A stretch of DNA of 29,237 nt from Phallusia fumigata (taxonomy: Eukaryota; Chordata; Ascidiacea; Phlebobranchia; Ascidiidae): contig QXVZ01013012.1 in NCBI GenBank assembly GCA_008931825.1, forward strand, positions 1-29,237. Reading direction: 5' to 3'. The position numbers and the translations under genes are program-made. Numbering within the stretch: position 1 is the first letter of the stretch; every line of letters starts with the position of its first letter. The notes under the pieces were generated by a model. It saw only the letters and a list, made by a program, of their open reading frames with translations. It was not told the DNA's origin and ran no database searches. Shown here one piece after another: positions 9,736-20,073 of the stretch.

Positions 9736-11500
9736 GACACGCTCTGGCTAAAGCCTCACCGTAACTCTCAAGTATTTTGTTTGTTGATCTAGCACGACTT
9801 TGTGTTGGGTCACATGTGTCTTGCCTTTAGGCTTGGAACGAGAACTTTGAATCAAGATTGTTGTGGTATGATATCCGTGGTATGACAATTACGTAATTTT
9901 ATTGAGGTAATTGAATACAAACTTGGGGAAGTGATTTAAAAAGAAAAACGCGAACAAAAGTTGCTTGAAAACCTTGAATTTGTTTTGAAATACGACATAA
10001 AAAACACCTCGCTGCAGTACACAACGAATTTTGAAAACGTAACTAACCTAAACTCGTTTTATTGTTGTGGTTTTGTTTGCAGTTCTTTGCGTGAAATCCG
10101 AATGCGATACCACAGAGCATAATGTGTTTAATATCCAAGACAATGTACTGCCATTTTAGGCGCCATTTTGTCAGTCATAAGACCAAGGTGGCAAAAAGAG
10201 CGCGGGGTGATCACTCATCCTCCAATGCGCTCGAACTGTTTACAGGAATGACAAAACTACCTGACTTGTATTCGTGTTCAATTCAAAACCCACAACAAAG
10301 CAATAACAACTGTAGTTATAAAATTGATGACAGCACACTTGTATTTAAATTTTGCAAGGAATGCAACGCCGGGCAGTTTAAAACGTGCAAACAGTTTCCC
10401 TCTTTGCGGTTTAGATCGAAACACGTTTTTTTTGGAGATTGGGCTAACGTTTTATGCAGTTGGCACGATGTACTACTTAGAATGTTTTTTGTGTTTTGTG
10501 ACGTTAGTGTCAACTATATTGCACTGGACCCTGCTCGGATTGGCGTTATCTGAATCTGCGATTTGACCTTCGACAAGTAGTCAGAATTCTACCCAACATG
10601 GCATATTTAAGGTTAAAATAGTCTTTATGTCATGTTTGCTCTGCTGTCAAAGGTTGTTCCACAGTCACTAACCTGCCTTGATGCTGGGAGTTATACATTT
10701 TTACGCAATCTTTTGGTAATGAAGAAAAACGCGTTATATATTGTCAAGATATAGGAACGATTACATAGAACAGAATTTGTGCAAAACACGATGTAAAATC
10801 CTGGACAATATGTAGGCAAGGAATTTTCCAAACAGTTGCCCATGGTAACATCGCAATTTTTAACTTGCTTTGCTATTGTTGGTTTTCGTGCAGTCGCTTT
10901 CTCAAAACCAGCGGTATAAATTTAGGGGCCTTATTCCCTCAAAAAATTTGGAAGGGGAATTGAGACAGCCTTAAAGCGCCGTCGATCCCTATCGCTTTAA
11001 TGCTATAAATTTTTAATATTATCTCTTATTAAAAAACAAACAAATCAAAAACATTGGCGTAGACATATTAATAGAAGGTCCTCCAATGCCCAAGTTTTAG
11101 GAACGGAAATTAGATTAGATTTTCATGAATGAAGTGGCGCTCGCCATGCGGGTCGTCACGTGGCCTCTTGAAACTAAAACCCAACAAAATGGCGCCTATC
11201 GTATATAGCGGGACATTTATACAGCTTTAAGAAGCTTGAAAGGCTACTGCGGGTGGTCTTAAGCTAGAAGTGCTTTTATCTTTTTTTTTGGGAAATCTGG
11301 GTTGGTGGTGCACAAATGCACAAAGTTGGAAATGTACACAAAGTGAACAAAGCTGGAAAATTTTAATAGCATTTGTTTAAGCTAATATCACACTTTTTGT
11401 TCAACCTATTCCACGACGCATGACTGTAGCTGCGGCCAAACTCAGGAAGTAAACATCAACAATTGTGTGTGAAGAGAACGCGCATGTCAAATTATTACAA
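9736..11500. other. Intergenic between divergent D and G
   Basis: No clear gene. It contains an orphan copy of the upstream block at about 10550-10600 (AAGTAGTCAGAATTCTAC) and one plus-strand open frame of 143 codons described separately. The stretch 11100-11300 (AATGGCGCC, GTCGTCACGTGG) is locally more GC-rich with no recognised content. Confidence 0.4.
10122..10553 (+). CDS. Unrecognised 143-codon open frame
   Basis: The longest single open frame in the window outside the protease exons. It has eleven Cys (for example NNNCSYKID, KFCKECNAGQFKTCK) and a hydrophobic C-terminal part, but no family is recognised. A TTTGTTTGCAG acceptor-like site lies about 40 nt upstream (10071-10081). Nothing in it resembles the proteases. 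It may well be chance: codon use is not distinctive and no signal peptide is seen. Confidence 0.15.
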   Translation: MCLISKTMYCHFRRHFVSHKTKVAKRARGDHSSSNALELFTGMTKLPDLYSCSIQNPQQSNNNCSYKIDDSTLVFKFCKECNAGQFKTCKQFPSLRFRSKHVFFGDWANVLCSWHDVLLRMFFVFCDVSVNYIALDPARIGVI

Positions 11501-11720
11501 ATTTAACCACGAATCGAGTTTGCTGTACGGAATTCCAACTGCTCGCCTGGGGGCAAAACATAGAAATAGTTTTAGCCCATTCCAGTGGCTCAACTAACGT
11601 AAACATTATCGTTAACAATACGTTTTGAAGAGCTTTGACAACTCGTTAGGTCAACTACATGTAGTTTTTGCTAAAATTTGATCACAATTTAGCATTCTAT
11701 TCGAGGTTTTATTATAAGCT
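11501..11720 (+). promoter_or_regulatory. Conserved upstream block of G
   Basis: The reverse complement of this stretch matches about 17080-17260 (upstream of F) and 22920-23100 (upstream of H), for example GAGTTGTCAAAGCTCTT, TCGTGATCAAA or close forms, and GCCCCCAGGCGAG. Orientation relative to the gene is the same in all three. It ends about 120 nt before the TATA box of G. Confidence 0.6.
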
Positions 11721-11838
11721 TTTAATTATTCCAAACATTTATGCTCGCGGTGTGGGCTCGAGGAAACATGGTTTTACTTGGTGAGATTGAGATTTGCATA
11801 CAAGAATTCTTTTATTCGTTTCATTAGTCGCAACTCAC

Positions 11839-11845
11839 TATAAAT
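11839..11845 (+). promoter_or_regulatory. TATA box of pseudogene G
   Basis: CACTATAAATTGCCCGCCT aligns with F (CTATATATTGCCCGTCT) and H (CTATATATATTACCCGCCT). It is 160 nt before the ATG. A downstream AATAGAGGC motif is also shared with F. Confidence 0.65.
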
Positions 11846-12000
11846 TGCCCGCCTATAGCACCAAGCAGACAAGTCGTAATAGAGGCAGTGTAGTCGGTAC
11901 AAGGGTTTTTACAGCAAGGAGCTTTTACCGGTTTTCAACCGCCGTTTATCAAAATTGGAACTTCTTGCAGTGTATGTAAGGAAACACAAACTTCACAAAA

Positions 12001-13459
12001 ATGAAACAACAAGAAAAGGCACTGACTATATTGGTCTGCACGTTAGGTGTATTTCTACTTAGCGCTCATGATGTTTCCGGTTTGTCCGATTTTAGTTTGT
12101 TAGTGTGCTTTGTGGTAAACTAATAATTGTTTTAATCACGGTATCGGCAAGTCTGCAGTTTGTCAGGTTTGACAAAGACCATGATCCCATAGCTAAATCT
12201 CACGTTTCAAACCCCTTCTCTCTTTTTATGCTTTTTAGGCGCAAGTATGGATTCTCCGGAGGCAAGAATTATAGGCAATAAAATAGTTGTAAGCTGTTTT
12301 ATATCAGCTGTCCACGGATCATTTGTCGCATCATTTTAACTAGTCTGTGCTTTACCCGCTGTTCGTACGTTTAGGTGGAACAGCAACTGCCGAGGGAGAT
12401 TGGCCGTCCATGGCTTACATATTCACACGAAAAGCTGGAAAACGCACTATTCTGGCGCTTATAGTATAACTTGATAATCTCTAAAGGCTTCCAAAACCAG
12501 ACACGATGTAATACGAAATGTAGTTTATGGTGAATTCATACTCAATAAACATAGATAACACAATATTTGTTACAACTTTTGTTGTATAAGTTCTTTGTCG
12601 TTGTACTTTTGTGCAAAACTTGTAAACAAAGGTATGGCCTAACCTATTCTTACAGTTGTCAAGACCAGCAACAATCAACCAGTACGTAAGTACAGCAAAC
12701 TCGGTCAGGGCTGGACGATGCACTGATCCAGCACCGAGTTTCCCAGCTAATGCTTGTTGCACTTTGGGTTGGGGAAAAACACCCGTTTAGTAAAATTCGC
12801 TGTTAAAACTGCTTTGCATGGAAGAGTTTGTGTAAAAAACGGCTTATATTTTTAAACAGTATTTTTGGCAGTTTCTTGTAAAGTATCTTGCAAGGTGTTG
12901 ATGACATGGTAGTCTTTCAATATTTTTTTTACCGGCAGGAAGTCTCTCTGATACCCTTCAAAGCTTCATTCTCCCACAAGTTGTGTACGGCAACTCTGCG
13001 GAGCTTATAACAGAGGTCAGGATACGTGCGAGGTATAGGAATATATTTCTTTAGTTTTAATCTGCTCAATTATGTTGCTCGCAAGGTTGGAGGTTCTAAT
13101 CCTACCTCGGTCGCTGAGCAAGAAACTTAAGCGGCATTGCTCAAACCCAGTGGAGCCTGAGGGGTCTACCCAAATTAAAGTCACCAACTTCAAAAATTCG
13201 GAACTGCAATGCGGCGGGCAGCTGAACGGTGGACTCATTGCGAAGCATAACGCATTCAGACCTTGTTTCGCTACCGAGGATAAAAATAAAACAAAGAAAC
13301 AAGATGTGCAGTTGACAATAAATGCACACAACTTGTTACTTGGTTTAGAGCAAGAAATGTATTAAAGGGGGATTTTTTAATATTAATGCCTGTTTCTATG
13401 TCAGGGTGACATACGGCACAACTGTATGCGGGCAGGCCTTGCCTGGTGTCTACACAAAG
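12001..13459 (+). pseudogene. Trypsin-like protease that has lost all three catalytic residues (G)
   Basis: Exon 1 (12001-12079; MKQQEKALTILVCTLGVFLL) and exon 2 (12239-12274; propeptide ending EARIIG) are open, but exon 2 is followed by GC instead of GT. Exon 3 starts at 12375 ([18 protein letters not shown]) and breaks off at about 12440 before the His exon portion; the exon 4 counterpart with Asp102 is absent. Exon 5 (12656-12785) is open and full length (130 nt) with a mutated donor (TTTAGT). Exon 6 (12939-13032) lacks about 75 nt and is frameshifted. Exon 7 (13405-13459) is 55 instead of 117 nt: GGTGACA runs straight into TACGGCACAACTG, removing the active Ser. No exon 8 is recognised. 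The promoter and leader are still recognisable, so a non-coding transcript is possible. A SINE-like insert sits in the sixth intron. Confidence 0.9.
13075..13297 (+). repeat. tRNA-derived SINE-like repeat
   Basis: The B-box-like GGTTCTAATCC (13092-13102) sits in a T-arm-like hairpin (GGAGG...CCTACC). It is followed by a body with TGAGCAAGAAACTTAAG and GGCATTGCTCAAACCCAGTGG, typical in style of tRNA-derived SINEs, and ends near an A-rich GATAAAAATAAAACAAAG. No clear A box is seen, so it may be 5'-truncated. It lies in an intron of pseudogene G. The family was not identified. Confidence 0.5.
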
Positions 13460-14408
13460 GTAAGTTTTCCTTTGAAACACTGGTTTTTCAAAGACAAGGT
13501 TCTCCAACGCATTGTTGAGTTGAGTTTATTTCGCTTGGTGAGAGAAAACATAGCGACACAGTAGAACTAATCAATCACCAGGCCGGAAATAGCTGCGCAA
13601 CGTTAGAACGTTATGAGGCGCAATTTTATTTCGCAAAAGAAGTAGGTTCCTCTTTTCCAAACAAATCTTGGCCTACGTCGGTTTCAGGCTGCATGCGGGC
13701 TTAATATTAAAAGCATTTGTAAGCACGTTGAAAAGATTTTAGGGTTAAACGCAGGTCAAAACATTTAGGTACCATAATCGAGAATCCTACCACAAAACAT
13801 AAAGCAACTAGTATTAACAATGCGTTTATTATTGTTTGGTAAAAATGTTTATATCAGCAAGCAAAAGAATCTTTAGTTCTTGGGCAGGTTTGTACATTAA
13901 AACAACGCTACAAAAACATGATTTCCATCAAGCTAGACGTTGTTCAACATACCGAAAATAAAAAATAAAAAACAAACAAAATTCGTTTCGGCCGAAGATT
14001 AAAATGAAACAAACAAAACAGTTTGATTCCTAAAAAGCTAAATTGCCTTTGGTCGTTTGGAAGCAGTCCTAATTAAATTTGAGTTCTAATAAAATTTAAT
14101 TACCAAGTTGCAGGATATTTACCAATGCAGGATATTTACCGGATTCAGTATTTGCTGAATCGATTGTAATGCCCTAAAACATTTTCCACCAACTCGAACT
14201 TAAATCTGGTCAAAACGGCGACCTCCTGTACTTCTAAGATTTGTGACAAGATTTGTCACTTTCAAATCGTCCCATTTTAGTGGCAAATGGATGAATGAAA
14301 TGCTAACGATAACACAACCTTTTTTATGTAAATGATGGTTGGTGTCTTGCACATGGTTAAATGCGTTCGATTAGCAGAAAACGTATCACAATTTTACACT
14401 CGTAGCAT

Positions 14409-14414
14409 TTTATT
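14409..14414 (-). terminator. Poly(A) signal of F
   Basis: Minus-strand AATAAAATGCTACGAG lies 72 nt after the stop. It is preceded by ATGTTGAATCGTGAACAACAT, a 6-bp hairpin conserved after H and nearly so after I. Confidence 0.65.
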
Positions 14415-14485
14415 TTCGGTATGTTGTTCACGATTCAACATATCACCAACACAATCTTCTAATGCATACCAGTCCCCCTTTTCTT

Positions 14486-16703
14486 TTAGGGAGTCATATT
14501 TCTGGTAATCCATCCACGGCAATCAGCAATCTATACGACAAATGTAAACATAAATAAATGTTTAATTTCACCAGGAGTATTATTGACGAAACTTACCTTT
14601 GTGTAGATACCAGGCAAGTTCTGCCCACACACAGTTGTACCGTATGAAAGTATGCCGTGTACATAGTATTGGTTGTCTGAATGTCGGCAGACGAGAGGAC
14701 CGCCGCTGTCACCCTAATTTAAAAAAGCACAGTAGCATTACAATTTTTTCTTTAAAACCGTTTCGTCGCTTGTATGAAAACAGTTTTGTACAGTTATGTT
14801 TGGCCATTGCGTATATTTGTGCTGATTAAAGCTACAGCAATACGCCTACCTGGCACGTATCCTCCCCCCTCTTATAAGCTCCGCAGAACTTCGCCGTACA
14901 TCTTTCCACAGGACGATTGTTGTACTTTGCCGCGTGGGCGACAGTACGCGGTCCGCACACAACTTGTGGCAGAATAAAGCTTGTCATCTTCCGAAGGGTA
15001 TCGGACGGACTTCCTGCGGCTGTAAAAATAAAGAAAAGTGTTGAAATAAAATATTGTTAACAAAAGACAAACCAAACCCTTTAAGGTCGTTATCGCCTAA
15101 ATTCTAGATAAGGTTTTTGCAAAATGGAATTGTACGCAAAATTGTTCATGTGAGCAAAATAGTATTTTCTAGTTGCATGTTGTGAAACATGTGATCTCTT
15201 AACACAAACTTGAAGACACTACAGTAAAAAAACACTGTTTAATGCTGTTTTTTACAACGTATTTTACATACCAGTTGTTTTTCCCCAGCCCAAAGTGTAA
15301 CAAGCGTCAGCTGGGAAATACGGTGTTGGATCAGTGCATCGGCCAGGAGCTACCAAGTTCACTGGACTCACGTACTGGTTGATTGTTGCTGCCCTTGACA
15401 ACTGTTGTAATATGTAGGTCGTGTAATTTATGAGTTTTACAAACGAGTACAGCAGTAAACAAATGATACAGCAAAAAGTTGTAACAAATCTTATTTAACC
15501 AAAAAACTTCGGGGGGGTTTAAGTTGTTCAATCTTATCATAATTGATTTCAAAGCTGTCATTATTATTTGTTTTATAGTATTTGGCTTGTTATTTGACAT
15601 ATTATCCACCATTAAGTCTTTCTAAATTATATTATGCCGGTTGCAAATTTCTCTAAGCGCCAGCAAGGTACGTCATCGCCTACCTTAACCAGTGCTATAT
15701 CAAATACGAAAGCAATAATGTCAAAACCCCGATGTAACACGAGCCTTGAAACTGTAAAAGTTTGTTCGTTNACCAAAAAACTTCGGGGGGGGGGTTAAGC
15801 TGTTCAATCTTATCATAATTGATTTCAAAGCTATCATTATTATTTGTTTTATAGTATTTGGCTTGTTATTTGACATATTATCCACCATTAAGTCTTTCTA
15901 AATTATATAATGCCGGTTGCAAATTTCTCCAAGCGCCAGCAAGGTACGTCATCGCCTACCTTAACCAGTGCTATATAAAATACGAAAGCAACACTGTCAA
16001 AACCCCGATGTAATACGAGCCTTGAAACTGTAAAAGTTTGTTCGTTTGCTGATGTCACTGATCTGGAGTATTCTCCCAACCTCACTCGGTAAAGATTTTG
16101 ATTGTTTCTTTAAAACAAAATAACATGATATTGAGTTTATGTGTATATTTTCTCAGTCAAACTTTGACTTACGTTTCGAAGCAGTGAGCAGCGGAAAGCA
16201 CCCATTGATTACTGATGAGAGAACCACCGCAAACATAAAGCGATCTAGGAATCCAGGTTTTTGCTCGAATATGTAAGCCATGAACGGCCAATCTCCTTCA
16301 GCAGTTGCTGTTCCACCTAAACATACGAGAAAACAGTAAAGTACAAACTCTAAAATAAAATGATGTAACAAAAGTCTATATAGCTGCAGAGCTGATTTAA
16401 AACACTTTACTGCTATTTTATTACCTTAAAATCTTGCCTCCGGGGCCCCCATGCTTGAACCTGAAAAACAAAAAAAAACATTCAAATAAAGTTTTGAGAT
16501 TTAAGATTTATAAGATCTTGGTCATGGTAAAATCTAACATAAAACGCAAAGAGAATCGATGCCGTGATTGAAATATTCAAGAGTTTGCAACACGAAACAC
16601 ATAAAACATTGAAATCATACAAACCTGAAACTCCATGAGCGCTAAGTAGAATTACGCCCAACACACCGATGATCATTGGCAGTGCGTATTCTTGTTGTTT
16701 CAT
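14486..16703 (-). pseudogene. Trypsin-like protease with nonsense, frameshift and Asp102Tyr (F)
   Basis: Minus-strand exons: 16625-16703, 16425-16460, 16173-16316, 15960-16107, 15272-15401, 14850-15019, 14597-14713 and 14486-14530. All eight are present with good splice sites. The leader is MKQQEYALPMIIGVLGVILL. The activation site reads GCA AGA TTT TAA: Arg, Phe, stop in place of R-I-(L/I)-G. Exon 3 is 144 instead of 142 nt, and the 2-nt excess just before the GGSL codons shifts the frame through His57. Position 102 is Tyr (VFYIAL). Exons 5-8 are intact ([32 protein letters not shown]). An extra 3' fragment of exon 4 at 15684-15770, beyond a single N, encodes Asp at that position. The annotated locus is therefore a pseudogene or a chimera of two haplotypes, one possibly functional. 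Confidence 0.88.
15498..16046. repeat. Direct duplicate across an N (probable assembly overlap)
   Basis: 15498-15770 and 15772-16046 are nearly identical (about 8 substitutions plus a longer G run), separated by one N at 15771. Copy 1 holds the end of exon 4 (from 15684) and stops inside the exon; copy 2 continues into the full exon. Unit 2 (gene H) has only one such segment. This looks like two contig ends or haplotypes joined without merging. Confidence 0.85.
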
Positions 16704-16763
16704 TTCGCACAGATTTTTTACAGACTGGGTTTATCAATGAACGGATAACCTATATTTCCTTGC

Positions 16764-16768
16764 ATACA
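16764..16768 (-). promoter_or_regulatory. Leader 3'-splice-like site of F
   Basis: Minus-strand ACTTGTTGCAG then TGTATGCAAGGAAA, 65 nt before the ATG. It belongs to the block shared by D, G, F and H. Here the upstream ATG is followed by CAA, not TAA. Confidence 0.45.
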
Positions 16769-16893
16769 CTGCAACAAGTTTTAAGCATAGTTTTTACAAA
16801 CAGCAAAAACAATACGTTTTTTTGCTGCAGAAAGCTATCTGTCGACCAGACAGCCTCTATTGCGGTTTGACTTTTTGGTGAAACAGACGGGCA

Positions 16894-16901
16894 ATATATA
16901 G
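16894..16901 (-). promoter_or_regulatory. TATA box of F
   Basis: Minus-strand CCTATATATTGCCCGTCTG lies about 190 nt before the ATG and is shared with G and H. Confidence 0.65.
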
Positions 16902-16979
16902 GGGTCTTGCTACTAAAAAAACGTGATAAAAACATGTATGCAAATCTTAATCCCATTAATTAAAAACACGTTTTGTCGA

Positions 16980-17310
16980 ACTTATACTGCGGACCGAAAA
17001 GAACATCGTCAGGTAAAATAGCTTTGATGAACAACTACACGTCAATTGAAGATTGACCTCCAGTGTTTGCCTAAATAGGTAAAGAGAATGCTAAATCGTG
17101 ATCAAATTTCGGCAAAAAATTGTTTAAGTTGACACCACGAGTTGTCAAAGCTCTTGAAGACGTGTTGTTGACGATAATTTTGCGTTATCGGATCCAGTGG
17201 AAGGAGCTAAAACTAATTCTATGATTTGCCCTTAAGCGAGTAGTCAGAATTCTTCACGGGGTTCTTAATTCGTGGTTAAATTTGTATCAGTTTGACACGC
17301 GCTCTATCTT
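16980..17310 (-). promoter_or_regulatory. Conserved upstream block of F
   Basis: It matches about 22815-23110 upstream of H throughout (GAGTTGTCAAAGCTCTT, GATCAAA, AGTAGTCAGAATTCT) and the inverted 11501-11720 upstream of G. Confidence 0.55.
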
Positions 17311-17337
17311 CATATAATACCCATCTTTTTTGTTTAC

Positions 17338-17955
17338 TTTACTATGAGATGTTGGGGGTTAATAAAAAAGAGTTGAAATATTTCTGACTTTTTACAACAA
17401 CCAGAAAATTCGTGCACCGTTACCCAACAAATATTTCCTGTGAAAAAACACATAAAAAGCATATGTAATTGATATTCCATTGTAGATTTCTGTGCAAAAT
17501 CGCACTCCTCTAGTTACAACCAGCAGTAATTACAAGCTTCCATGGGCTCTGTCTCAACCTGCCCCTGTGTATGGTGGACGCCATTTTTTGAGGATTTGGT
17601 TTGTAAGTTAAGGATCACGACCTCATAGTTTCAGACCAAAGTCACATAACCGGGGTTTGTACATCAAATGAAAGGCTCGTTATAAACTATAAGTAGCTGT
17701 TTTATGTTTGTGGAACCGTTTTTAAGTCGTGACAATTTGGGGTCCGGGGGGTGTGCTTGATTTAAACTAGATGACAAATCGTTTACGCCCCAGTGCAGTA
17801 CAGTTAGAGGTCCTAAAAAGGATATTGATTTATTTACTTTCGTGTCTTTTGCTAATGTCTTTCTGTCGTTTAGTCTTTCTCACTAAATATAAGCCAGTCA
17901 CCTTGCCCCATTATGATTTTTAGCACAGTTTACTTTCTACATATTATATATCACC
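17338..17955. other. Insertion(s) in unit 1 absent from unit 2
   Basis: Unit 2 reads TTTTTTGTTTATTGCAAACTAGATG without interruption at 23161-23185. Unit 1 has about 420 bp between the matching TTTTTTGTTTA and AAACTAGATG, then a further 175 bp or so before CACCGCCAA. No coding capacity, clear terminal repeats or target duplication were found. Confidence 0.5.
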
Positions 17956-19155
17956 GCCAATCTTATTATTGGATCTCGACTTCAATTTACAACAACATAT
18001 TGCAGACGAGGCCAAACGTGCAATGGGCAGTAGAGTACATTTTATACTGGTGGTTTCTCACCTGTTTACCTTTATGGCGGGAATAAATTTTCAATCAAGA
18101 TTGTTAAAATATAGAATGATAATCACTTTTTTTCCTTTCAAACGAAAAATGTATAACTCATTGTGGTACAAAAAATTACTTTTACAATAAAACGTCTTGT
18201 TTGCGTCGTAGTTTTTAGTGCAGCACCGCCTCTTCTGCGTTACGACGACCGACTACAAATCACCGAAGGCCATTTTGTTTGTTATGAGATGAAGACAGCA
18301 AAATAAAGGCACTTAGAATGGTTGAGGCGATCCACCTACTTGCAGACATATGAAACCCACAAACAACTATATCAAGTACCAGATGTGGAAGCGGAATCAA
18401 AACCTGTAAAAACATCAACTTGGTTTGAGTTGATGACGCGCATTCAGAAAATTTCAGTAGGTCAGATTTTAACTGGCACAAAGCTTTAGCGCCACCCAGT
18501 GTTGTAGTATCCGGTTGTTTTGTCAAACATAACTTCAAAATAAAGACAAGAATGGCCGCGTTAAACGTAAGGCGTACTTACGTTTATAAAAAAATCGTAT
18601 TGTATATTTTCTGCACTTAAAAAGTAGTAGGTTTATCATGATTCTATTTAAATGTAAATAGAACTGACGATTCCGATTTAAACGAAATATATTTCAACAC
18701 TTGAACCGACTGATTGCGTCAGCATTTAGAATTGTTTCTCTAAAGTTTAGATCACTAATCTTTGGTACACATGGTATAGCTGTTGGAGGGTTGGAGATCG
18801 CCAACTCAGAACATTCTCAGTTAGGTTAATTGTCATGGCAACTGATTTGGTTGAGCAGCCTGTGTGTTATTCTGGTACCCTATTAAAAAGGGTGCAGAAG
18901 TTTTTTTGCAGCAGCCTCAAAGATTTTTTTTCTACACATCACACATTTAAAATACATAACAAAGAAGTTTGACTACATCTGCGGACCCAATTTTTTTCCC
19001 GGTCAGTTTAAAAGTTTTTTTAAACTGAGTCACAAAATAACAGTGAAGATTACGCTCTAGATTTTTCACACCTGGAATATATACCTTTATACCGTGACGT
19101 GATTTTTTTACTCCGAAAAAACTTTGTTTGTTAGACTGCCACAGTAGGCCCATGT
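17956..19155. other. Intergenic, duplicated in unit 2
   Basis: No gene recognised. 18200-18510 and 18560-18960 are close to 23490-23850 and 23890-24300. Open frames on the minus strand (92 and 60 codons) are not conserved in frame between the copies, which argues against coding. Confidence 0.5.
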
Positions 19156-19280
19156 CGGTTTCAGGCTGGATGCAGGATTAATATTAAAAACATTTGTAAA
19201 CATGTTGACAAGCACCATGACGTTACGTTTACTTCATCAGTTTGACATGCACCGATTAAGACTTTTTCATAATGGCTTGG

Positions 19281-19509
19281 TATTTGTTATATTTGTAGAA
19301 CTGTTGAGCATTGGGTCATATATAGTCTTACATGCCGGCACAACTGTCAAAATATGAACATAATGCGTTTAAATGCAATGAACACATTGCGATTNTATTT
19401 GTTATATTTGTAGAACTGTTGAGCATTGGGTCATATATAGTCTTACATGCCGGCACAACTGTCAAAATATGAACATAATGCGTTTAAATGCAATGAACAC
19501 ATTGCGATT
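19281..19509. repeat. Perfect 114-bp direct duplicate across an N (assembly overlap)
   Basis: 19281-19394 and 19396-19509 are identical, separated only by the N at 19395. Perfect identity abutting a gap base is what an unmerged contig overlap looks like. The DNA is intergenic. Confidence 0.92.
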
Positions 19510-19996
19510 TACAAAAAATATGAACTTAATGTGTTTAGAGTTAAACGTAGTTTAATAAACCGATGGTAAAAATAAATCAACTAACAAAATTCGTTTCGAC
19601 GTTGTTTCACCCACCGAAGAATAAACTGAAACAAACAAAACAGTTTGATTCCTAGAAAGCTAAATTGCGTTGGAAGCAGTTTAAGTAAAATTTGAGATCC
19701 AGTAAAAAAAATTACCTCGTTGCAAGATATTCGCCGAAATCAGTAACACCATTGCCCTATAGCAGCTATTTCCCACTAACTCGACCTTAAATCTGGTCAA
19801 AACGGCGACCAGTACTTCAAAGATTTGTGACTCGATATTTCTTTTTCATTTTCAAATAATCTCTTTTTGATGGCAAATGTATGAAGGAAACGCTAACGAT
19901 ACTTATTAACATAATCGTTTATGTGTCATGGTCTGTGTCTTGCTCATGGTGCGTTCGATCGACAAAAACGTACGAACATTTTTTTACTCGTAGCAT

Positions 19997-20002
19997 TTTA
20001 TT
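19997..20002 (-). terminator. Poly(A) signal of gene H
   Basis: Minus-strand AATAAAATGCTACGAG lies 72 nt after the stop and is preceded by the same ATGTTG...CAACAT hairpin as in F. Confidence 0.68.
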
Positions 20003-20073
20003 TTCGGTATGTTGTTCACGATTCAACATATCACCAGCATATTCTTCTAATGCATACGAGTCCCCCTTTTCTT

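Larger units (their letters stand above)
13660..19130. repeat. Tandem segmental duplication, unit 1 (carries F)
   Basis: From GTCGGTTTCAGGCTGCATG (about 13678), this segment matches unit 2 (from about 19154), including the intergenic DNA after the gene, all exons and introns of F against H, the promoter, and the far upstream DNA (18200-18960 against 23500-24290). Unit 1 has about 600 bp absent from unit 2 between roughly 17338 and 17955. The boundaries are approximate. Confidence 0.85.

Noticed and set aside
15498..16046. Real tandem duplication of exon 4 in F
   Set aside because: The copies meet at a single N and the left copy is cut inside the exon, which fits an unmerged assembly overlap better, though a real duplication is not excluded.
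18260..18538. 92-codon minus-strand open frame in the unit 1 flank
   Set aside because: The unit 2 copy does not keep the frame, so duplication and not coding explains the similarity.
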